Assembly: GCA_002747395.1 (NCBI GenBank)
Contig: PDPE01000038.1
Coordinates: forward strand, 1-64,000
DNA length: 64,000 bases
From: Pseudomonadota bacterium
GTDB taxonomy: Bacteria > Pseudomonadota > Gammaproteobacteria > Pseudomonadales > Oleiphilaceae
Direction of reading: 5' to 3'
Part shown: positions 42,726 to 48,953 of the stretch, one piece after another
Position numbering within the stretch: the stretch's first letter is position 1
Layout: the number at the start of each line of letters is the position of its first letter
Program-made: the position numbers and the translations under genes
Notes under the pieces: generated by a model
Databases searched by the model: none
What the model was told of the DNA's origin: nothing
The model's input: the letters and a program-made list of their open reading frames with translations, nothing else

Positions 42726-44816
42726 ATGTGGTCTGTGAATAGCAAAAGCGGGGTGAGTCCGGTTCATGAAACGCCTGTTCGTTTGCGTTTCAAACTGGGT
42801 TTTTTGCGAGACGCAAACATTGACTTCAGTTGGCTTCAGGTCAGCCTGGGCAGTGTGAATGGTGTGCACAAGGTGCGTATCAATCCGGCAGCGATGTCCG
42901 CTATATTTGATTATGATGGCGAAGCAGAGACCAGGCGGCGGATTGTCGATTTTGTCAGCAACCTGGTGCCTGAAGATATTCCTCGTGGCGACCCGGGTGT
43001 GGATGAGATTCCCGAACTTGCGCCGATGCTGGTGTCCTCCGGGCTTATCGCCGCTATGCCTTTCTTGGGTGACTCCCAACGGCGAATACTGACTTTTTTG
43101 AATATTCTGCCAACCCTTTTGACGGGAGCGAAAACCTTTGTTAGCGAAGGCGTCAGGATGGAAGTGCTTGATGCGATCGCAGTAGGGCTGACAGCCAGCA
43201 AGGGCGGGTACCTGGCAGCAAATATAACCACTTTCCTGATGCGTCTTGGTGGTTATCTTGAAACTGCTACCGAGCAGCAATCAAACCGATTGCTCAAACA
43301 ATTGTTGATTCCGCAGGTTCCTGCTGCCTGGGTAGTGCGCGACGGAAAACTGGTTCAGGTGCCTGGTGATAAGGTCAGGCAGGGCGAATATGTCGAGGTT
43401 GGTGTTGGCGAAAAACTGCCGGTAGACGGCCTGGTCGTGGATGGTGCTGCTCTTGTGAATCAATCTTCGGTTACGGGAGAGGATGTTCCGGTCAGAAAAG
43501 AGGTGATGGATCGGGTGATTGCGGGCACGGTCATTGAGGACGGTCGATTGAGAATCGAAGCCCGATTTGTTGGAGAGGAAACCACGACGGCCAGAATCGC
43601 TCGGTTTATGGCCCAATCACTGGAAGATCAGCCAAGGTCTGTGCGAATTGCACAACAACAGGCAGATCAACGTGTCTATCTGACTTTGGGAACCGGTGCT
43701 CTTATTTACCTGTTAACAGGCGATGCCCGGCGTTTGGAGTCGATTTTCCTGGTGGATTACTCCTGCGCGTTGAAGCTGGGAACACCGGTGGCATTCAAGT
43801 CGGGTATGTACAATGGTGCGCGTAACGGAATTTTGTTCAAAGGTGGCAATGCAATAGAAAAGCTGGCAGACGTGGATTGTGTTGTTTTTGACAAGACAGG
43901 CACACTGACTTACAGCCAGTTGATTGTCACCGATGTGGAGGTGTTGGATAGCAGGATGTGGACACGGAGTCGTTTACTTGCCGTGACGGCTTCCATCGAG
44001 GAGCATGCCAGCCACCCTATCGCCGAAGCCATTGTTCGCAAGGCGAAGGAAGAGAGCCTGAATCATATTGATCACGGGGAGGTGGAATACATTGTTGCCC
44101 ACGGCATGAGTTGCCCGGTGAATGGTGATGTGCTGGTTATCGGCAGTCGTCATTACCTGGAAGAGCACGAGGGCATTTCGTTTGCGGACTATGAAGAACT
44201 CATTGTCAGAATGGAAAGCGAGGGTAAAACCCTCCTGTTTGTGGGCACTTCGCACAAAACGATTGGCATTATCGGGTTACAGGCGGAAATTCGGGCAGAG
44301 GCGTCGTCGGTGGTGAATCAGCTTCATGGAATGGGAATCAGGGAAGTTGTCATGTTAACCGGGGACAGGAAGCCCAAGGCAGAGGCGATGGCCAAAGAGT
44401 TGGGAATAGACTCGGTATATGCGGAGCAAGTGCCAGAACAAAAAGCCGATGTGATCAAGGAGCTTCAGGAGCAAGGCCACCGGGTGGCCTATGTGGGAGA
44501 TGGGGTCAATGATGGCCCGGCACTTGTTAATGCACACGTAGGGGTTTCCATGTCCAGTGGCTCGGAGCTGGCCAGGGCCAGTGCCGACATCGTGCTGCTG
44601 GAGGATCATTTGAGCAGCCTGACTGACGCCCTGTCGCTTGCCCGGGAAAGTATGAATTTGATCAAAACCAATTACCAATTGGCAGTGGGCATCAATACGT
44701 TGGTGTTATTGGGGGCGGCCGGTGGTGTACTATCACCTGTGCTCACGACACTGCTGCACAACGGTACCACAGTGGGCGTGCTGCTAAGGGCGTTGCGTGG
44801 TGCCAGGTCGGACTGA
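42726..44816 (+). CDS. P1B-type metal ATPase, FezB-like (P1B-6)
   Basis: A 696-residue P-type ATPase. It has the actuator TGE (250-252), phosphorylation motif DKTGTLT (Asp389), the HP motif in ASHPIAEAIVRKAK and the hinge GDGVNDGPAL, so it should be catalytically competent. In the ion-site helix the usual CPC is replaced by SCALKLGTP (346-354). The N-terminus has no CXXC; instead PVRLRF (17-22) heads an HMA-like fold. The membrane part before the actuator seems short. These traits fit P1B-6 ATPases, whose ferrosome members (FezB) load iron into storage organelles. SD-like AGAGG abuts the ATG at 42726 and better serves the GTG at 42735. Iron specificity is inferred, not shown. Confidence 0.85.
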   Translation: MWSVNSKSGVSPVHETPVRLRFKLGFLRDANIDFSWLQVSLGSVNGVHKVRINPAAMSAIFDYDGEAETRRRIVDFVSNLVPEDIPRGDPGVDEIPELAPMLVSSGLIAAMPFLGDSQRRILTFLNILPTLLTGAKTFVSEGVRMEVLDAIAVGLTASKGGYLAANITTFLMRLGGYLETATEQQSNRLLKQLLIPQVPAAWVVRDGKLVQVPGDKVRQGEYVEVGVGEKLPVDGLVVDGAALVNQSSVTGEDVPVRKEVMDRVIAGTVIEDGRLRIEARFVGEETTTARIARFMAQSLEDQPRSVRIAQQQADQRVYLTLGTGALIYLLTGDARRLESIFLVDYSCALKLGTPVAFKSGMYNGARNGILFKGGNAIEKLADVDCVVFDKTGTLTYSQLIVTDVEVLDSRMWTRSRLLAVTASIEEHASHPIAEAIVRKAKEESLNHIDHGEVEYIVAHGMSCPVNGDVLVIGSRHYLEEHEGISFADYEELIVRMESEGKTLLFVGTSHKTIGIIGLQAEIRAEASSVVNQLHGMGIREVVMLTGDRKPKAEAMAKELGIDSVYAEQVPEQKADVIKELQEQGHRVAYVGDGVNDGPALVNAHVGVSMSSGSELARASADIVLLEDHLSSLTDALSLARESMNLIKTNYQLAVGINTLVLLGAAGGVLSPVLTTLLHNGTTVGVLLRALRGARSD

Positions 44817-44840
44817 GATATTTATTTCTGGAGAGTCATT

Positions 44841-45047
44841 ATGGGTTTTCATTTTATTCCGTTAGTTGCAGGCGTTGCGATAGGCGCCGTTTCCACCTAT
44901 TTGTACAAGGATGAAAGAGTTCGTTCTGCTATCGCCGAAAAAATGTCCGGGTTTGGGAAAAAAGGGGAGCCGGTTGCTTCTGCCCAATCGCCGGTTTCGG
45001 CTGAAAAAAGTGCAGAGCCTGTTCCATCAGAACCTGCTTCCGGCTGA
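44841..45047 (+). CDS. Small single-helix membrane protein (ferrosome-like cluster)
   Basis: A 68-residue protein. One N-terminal membrane helix (FIPLVAGVAIGAVSTYLYKDERVRSAI, about 4-22) has the same AxGAxxxYL pattern and following DERVRSAI-type helix as the two His-rich proteins upstream (compare AIGAATAYLLSNEKVQQSL). The rest is a Ser/Pro/Glu-rich tail. It resembles YtxH-like small proteins. GGAGAG precedes the ATG, 24 bp after the ATPase stop, so it is the last gene of the plus-strand unit. Confidence 0.75.
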   Translation: MGFHFIPLVAGVAIGAVSTYLYKDERVRSAIAEKMSGFGKKGEPVASAQSPVSAEKSAEPVPSEPASG

Positions 45048-45177
45048 CTTCAGGTTTTCCGGGAGTAACAGCATCGTCATCGTGAAGGGTGCAAGCTCAC
45101 AGGGCGAGCTGATCTGATTCGAACCTGATCCCGGTTTTCGTTTGCGCCGGTTATGTGGTGTCGTCTGGTCTGCTTTG

Positions 45178-45606
45178 TTATCTGAACAGTGTTTTTTTGT
45201 AGCGGAGCATGTGAATGGCTGCGAAAAACAGAAAGGCGTTCCCGGTATAAAGGTGCAGTTTCTTCTTGCCTGCAAACGCGAACGCAACTGAAGAGGTCAG
45301 TGTGGTGGCCATGCCTATCTTGCTGATTTGATTGACGCGTGCCCTGAGCTTTTTGTCAGTTGGTGATGGCTTTCGGCGCGTGCAAATGGATTCCAGCTTT
45401 TCCTCCATGGCCAGTTCATCAATAATCTTCGGGTCAAAATTTACCACAAGACTGCCAGACCGGAGGTTGCAGCGAACGTCGGTGACGCCTTCCAACCGGC
45501 TCACCTTGTTCTCGGTTTCTGCGGCAAAGCGCTTTGATCTGAGCCTGGCTGTTCTGATCCTGACTCTTCCCGGAGTCGTACTGCTAATGGTGGTGCTGGG
45601 GTTCAT
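45178..45606 (-). CDS. HMA-like Arg-motif protein with membrane tail (FezC-like)
   Basis: A 142-residue protein convergent with the ATPase unit. An N-terminal ferredoxin-like heavy-metal-associated fold (about 10-75) carries an Arg-rich TTPGRVRIRTARL at the place where the ATPase has PVRLRF, then VSRLEGVTDVRCNLRSGSLVVNFD, as in HMA folds but with no CXXC. A C-terminal part has hydrophobic segments (GMATTLTSSVAFAFAG and NAFLFFAAIHML). Ferrosome clusters, as I recall, include such HMA-type membrane proteins beside FezB. No strong ribosome site before the ATG at 45606. The opposite orientation leaves open whether it belongs to the same regulon. Confidence 0.72.
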   Translation of the reverse strand: MNPSTTISSTTPGRVRIRTARLRSKRFAAETENKVSRLEGVTDVRCNLRSGSLVVNFDPKIIDELAMEEKLESICTRRKPSPTDKKLRARVNQISKIGMATTLTSSVAFAFAGKKKLHLYTGNAFLFFAAIHMLRYKKTLFR

Positions 45607-45790
45607 TCATTTGCCCGTCTGGTCATTCTCTCAAAACTGGCTACCAATGATAATGGGTCTCGGTTACGAATGCAAAGGAGAATTATGATGCTGGTGGCTG
45701 TCGCCGGTTCGACAGCCCGGGCTTTCCCGACATCGGGGCATTTGAAATACTCTGGCGCCGCGCCTGAACTCATTGACTGCAGGTTATCGA

Positions 45791-46279
45791 TCAGTGAAGG
45801 ACTGGCCGGCTGATTTTCTCCAGCTTTTCACTGTCTCTCTTGTAACAATGATCAAACTGCGAAAACTCGTCGTGGGCTTCATAGTGCGCCTTTAGTGTGC
45901 GCAACGATATTTCCAATGGTTGTATCAGCAGTTGTGTGTTGAATGGTTCTTTTTGCAGTTCATTCATCAGGTAATAATGCGTCGCAAGTAAAAATCGCCT
46001 TTCCGCGGTTATGTCGCCCAAACGTCGGTAGCATTCTGCAAGAGCGTGTCCGGCCAGGAGTAAACGGTCATAGCTGCTCAGTTCGGATGTGTCGCTGTCG
46101 CATTTCCTGACAAGCAGTGTAGCAATGTCGAAACCGGCCCCGATAAACGGAATACTTTGGCGATAGTGTTGTTTTTCGAACAGGGCAATCGCCTTTTTCA
46201 TGCAGTGATCCCACTTATCTATGGCCATTTCCGGATCAGCGTCGAATATCGCCCGGTGTTTGTTGCACAGAAAAAACAT
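45791..46279 (-). CDS. Helical-repeat (TPR-like) protein of unknown function
   Basis: A 162-residue soluble, mostly helical protein. Helix pairs such as WDHCMKKAIALFEKQHYRQSIPFIGAGFDIA and RLLLAGHALAECYRRLGDITAERRFLLATHYYL (quoted in part: AIALFEKQHYRQSIPFIG, ALAECYRRLGD) look like TPR units. It opens with MFFLCNKHRAIFDAD and contains several Cys and His. I recognise no family. GGAGAT precedes the ATG. A Fur-like palindrome 88-102 bp upstream suggests iron control. Adjacent to the ferrosome-like cluster, same strand as the FezC-like gene, 184 bp away. Confidence 0.65.
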   Translation of the reverse strand: MFFLCNKHRAIFDADPEMAIDKWDHCMKKAIALFEKQHYRQSIPFIGAGFDIATLLVRKCDSDTSELSSYDRLLLAGHALAECYRRLGDITAERRFLLATHYYLMNELQKEPFNTQLLIQPLEISLRTLKAHYEAHDEFSQFDHCYKRDSEKLEKISRPVLH

Positions 46280-46653
46280 AACATCTCCTCTTTCGCATTA
46301 TTCGGGGCCGTTCATGTTCAGACGAACTGTGACCAATTTATCTTACTTTTTGATTTATGTAAATGGTAATAATTCTTATTAGTGTTTTCTTTTGGTGTCG
46401 ATCTCACGGAGAAAACGGGGGCCCCGATACAGTTGATGTTTCTGTTTCATCCAGACGGGGTGCCATGATTTTAAATAAAATTTAACACTCATTTATTCAA
46501 ATGATCGGGTAGAATGGCAAAGGGACGGCTGATTTTCAAACTTCCAATTAGGGGCTGGAGGCTGGTTTCCCAACCAGTTAGTGCCCGGCTTTTCAATTAA
46601 TAGTTGGCTTGCATGTCAGTCGCAATCTTTTCAGTAATCAGGAACGCTGAGTT
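46280..46653. other. 374-bp divergent intergenic region
   Basis: Holds the Fur-like palindrome at 46367-46381 and, nearer the plus-strand gene, a short hairpin CTGGTT-tccc-AACCAG (46562-46577). No gene seen. AT-rich between 46320 and 46390, as expected for a promoter serving the 46279 gene. Confidence 0.55.
46367..46381. promoter_or_regulatory. Fur-box-like palindrome
   Basis: TAATAATTCTTATTA is an inverted repeat TAATAA-TTC-TTATTA, embedded in an AT-rich stretch and close in pattern to the 7-1-7 Fur consensus TGATAAT-N-ATTATCA. It lies 88 bp upstream of the minus-strand helical-repeat gene and 273 bp from the plus-strand gene. AT-richness makes chance occurrence possible. Confidence 0.4.
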
Positions 46654-48138
46654 ATGTCTTACCATACACGCTTTTTCAATCGTTTTTTTGCGTTAATCGC
46701 GACATGCTGGCTTTCAGTTTTTAGCCAACTGGTTTATGCAGGCCAGGTCGATTCGCATAAGTGTTATTTCGAAGAGTTTTGTGTCACGGTTGAACAGGTT
46801 GAGCAAAATGTCGACATGTTTACTGTAACTGTCCAGAGTGTTGTGGACTATCCATTGAATATTTTCATAGACTTTAAGCTGGATAATCTTACCCTTCAGG
46901 CTGAAAACGAGGAGTATTACGAGATCGGTCCTGGTGAGACGCTTTTGGTGAATCAGTTTAGTGTTGAAAACTCCGATGAGCCTTTCAACTACAGTTTTGA
47001 TTTTACCTGGTCGCTGGGCAGCATTGATACCGTCCACGATGCCGGCTTCCTTTATTACCTGCCATTCCCTGAAGGGATGACCAGTCATATTCTCCGGGGT
47101 TACGATGTGGAAGTTTCTCCGGAAAACCGCTATGCCGTTATTTTTGCGTTACCTGAAGGTACTCCGGTGCTTGCAGCACGGGAGGGAGTGGTTCGCAGGG
47201 TAGATACCAGTGCTGGAAATGAGGAGTTGTGTGCAAACTATATCTATATTGAACATAGTGATGGAACTTTCGGCGGGTATTGTAACCTGAAGACCCAGAG
47301 TGCAAAGGTTTCAGTCGGGAGTGTCGTCAGAAAAGGCCAGGCAATCGCGGAGTCTGGAGTCAATTTGGGGATAGGTTACTTGTATTTTCGCGTCATTAGT
47401 CCGTTAAACGCCAAAGATATACTATCTCACGAGGGACTGTTTCGCTCCACCGATGGTATTATCGGGCTGTATGAGGGTGATGATGTGACTTCTGTTCACG
47501 AAGAAGACGATGGTAACGAAGGCGATGGTAACGGCGATAACAATAACGAAGGCGATGGTAACGGTGCGGATGATAACGGAGGTAATGGTGATACGGATGT
47601 CATTTCCTACGATGAGAACTCGTCTGCGTTTCGAATTCAGTCCATGTATGTAGCCTACTATGGTCGGGCGGCAGATTATGATGGCCTGGCATGGTGGAAA
47701 AACAGGATAGAGGAAAAAGGCGGCGACCTGGCTGACATAATTAACGCATTCGGTCGCTCCCCCGAGTATGATAGTCGCTTTGGTCATTTGCCAACGGCGG
47801 ATCTGATTTCCAATCTGTATTTGCAAATGTTCGGTCGTTTACCCGAAAATGCCGGGTTGGTCTGGTGGACTGATGAAATTGACAGTGGGCGGGTCACCCT
47901 GCCGGAGGCTGCCCTTGCCATTGCGGATGGGGCACGAAATGAAGATACGCTGGTTTTGAAGTATCGGACTATCGTTTCGATGCGCATTACGAACGCAGTC
48001 AAGCAGCAGAGAAAGCAGTATTTGTTTGATCAGATCGAGCTTGTGAAGTTGTTTGTTCAAGCCATTGACATTGATGATGATCCGATGGAGGTGGGTATCT
48101 CAAACCTGATTGGGTCACTACCTTCACTTCAGAATTGA
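46654..48138 (+). CDS. Secreted protein: degenerate M23 peptidase-like domain plus DUF4214
   Basis: A 494-residue exported protein. Signal peptide (about 1-29, ending VYAGQ), an N-terminal beta region (about 30-140), then an M23/LytM-like fold (about 150-265: GTPVLAAREGVVRRVD, YIYIEHSDGTFGGYCNL, VRKGQAIAESG, LGYLYFRV-like). The catalytic HxH is not there: the usual YxHL and LHFEI positions read GGYCNL and GYLYFRVIS, so it is probably inactive. An acidic Gly/Asn/Asp-rich linker (about 280-315) leads to a DUF4214 domain (about 325-430, MYVAYYGRAADYDGLAWW, LQMFGRLPENAGLVWW). DUF4214 is frequent in large secreted and surface proteins. Role unknown; probably outer surface or periplasm. Confidence 0.78.
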   Translation: MSYHTRFFNRFFALIATCWLSVFSQLVYAGQVDSHKCYFEEFCVTVEQVEQNVDMFTVTVQSVVDYPLNIFIDFKLDNLTLQAENEEYYEIGPGETLLVNQFSVENSDEPFNYSFDFTWSLGSIDTVHDAGFLYYLPFPEGMTSHILRGYDVEVSPENRYAVIFALPEGTPVLAAREGVVRRVDTSAGNEELCANYIYIEHSDGTFGGYCNLKTQSAKVSVGSVVRKGQAIAESGVNLGIGYLYFRVISPLNAKDILSHEGLFRSTDGIIGLYEGDDVTSVHEEDDGNEGDGNGDNNNEGDGNGADDNGGNGDTDVISYDENSSAFRIQSMYVAYYGRAADYDGLAWWKNRIEEKGGDLADIINAFGRSPEYDSRFGHLPTADLISNLYLQMFGRLPENAGLVWWTDEIDSGRVTLPEAALAIADGARNEDTLVLKYRTIVSMRITNAVKQQRKQYLFDQIELVKLFVQAIDIDDDPMEVGISNLIGSLPSLQN

Positions 48139-48194
48139 GGCAGGGCTTCTGCGTCAGGGGCCAGATTCAATTCTCGGGCTATACTTACTGATAT

Positions 48195-48219
48195 CTGCTG
48201 CAGATAATCACTGCAGCAG
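48195..48219. terminator. Hairpin downstream of the DUF4214 gene
   Basis: CTGCTGCAG (48195-48203) pairs perfectly with CTGCAGCAG (48211-48219), 7-nt loop, between two plus-strand genes. No T-tract. Confidence 0.5.
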
Positions 48220-48272
48220 GGAATGATCAGAGTGTGTATGGCTTCGAGGTTGCGAGGAGTTGGCGGGGTATC

Positions 48273-48908
48273 ATGGATCAGGTTGCGTTTGAATTGGTGT
48301 TTGAAGGGCAGATAGTCGACGGTGTTGCTTTGGAAACAGTCAAGGCCAACATGGCCAGGCTTTTTAAGGCATCAGATGAAAAGATCGGCAAGATGTTCAG
48401 TGCCGGTCGAATCGTGCTCAAGAACAGGCTGGACAAGGCTACCGCACTTAAATATCAGGCTGTTTTAAGGAAAAACGGGGCGATATGTAAAATAGCCATA
48501 ATGAAGCCGGCAGATTCCGGCCCTTCCTCCCCAACTCAGGAAGCCAATCAGACCACTGCCCACTCTGCAGCAGCAAAAGCGACATTCGGGAATACCCGGG
48601 TTACGGGAAGTTCGCCCTCAGACAGGTCGCGATTGTCTGATCTGAAGCCCGGGGTTTCAACAGAGATGCAATCGGGTCGGCTGCCGGTCGCGGGTGAAAG
48701 AGTCGATACCATCCTTGCCGACAGGCACATTGAGGTTGCGCCTCTCGGCGCCATGCTGGCCGAGAAAAAAGAAGTCGAGGTTCCGGAATTCTATCATCTT
48801 GATGAAATTTCGATTGCGCCGGCAGGGAGTGATTTGGGGCAGATTAAAAAAGAGAACAGGGCGGTGGTGCCTGATATTTCTCATATCAAACTTGATGAAA
48901 TCGGCTAG
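48273..48908 (+). CDS. Conserved gammaproteobacterial N-domain protein, unknown function
   Basis: About 211 residues from the ATG at 48273 (the frame is open from a GTG at 48234). The first 75 residues form a compact domain I have seen at the N-terminus of many Pseudomonas-group proteins: FELVFEGQIVDGVALETVKANMARLFKAS, then KMFSAGRIVLKNRLDKATALKYQAVLRKNGAICKIA (quoted in parts). The rest is low-complexity and Ser/Thr/Pro-rich, with an acidic end (PEFYHLDEISIAPAGSD). No membrane helix. The domain has no name I am sure of. 45 bp upstream of the patatin gene and likely co-transcribed with it. Confidence 0.68.
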   Translation: MDQVAFELVFEGQIVDGVALETVKANMARLFKASDEKIGKMFSAGRIVLKNRLDKATALKYQAVLRKNGAICKIAIMKPADSGPSSPTQEANQTTAHSAAAKATFGNTRVTGSSPSDRSRLSDLKPGVSTEMQSGRLPVAGERVDTILADRHIEVAPLGAMLAEKKEVEVPEFYHLDEISIAPAGSDLGQIKKENRAVVPDISHIKLDEIG

Positions 48909-48953
48909 AATAGCGTCCCTGTTCAGAGTTTGATAAGGAAAATTCTCCCCGCG

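Noticed and set aside
42666..43280. 204-codon minus-strand open frame
   Set aside because: Antisense to the P-type ATPase N-terminus and gap; no support.
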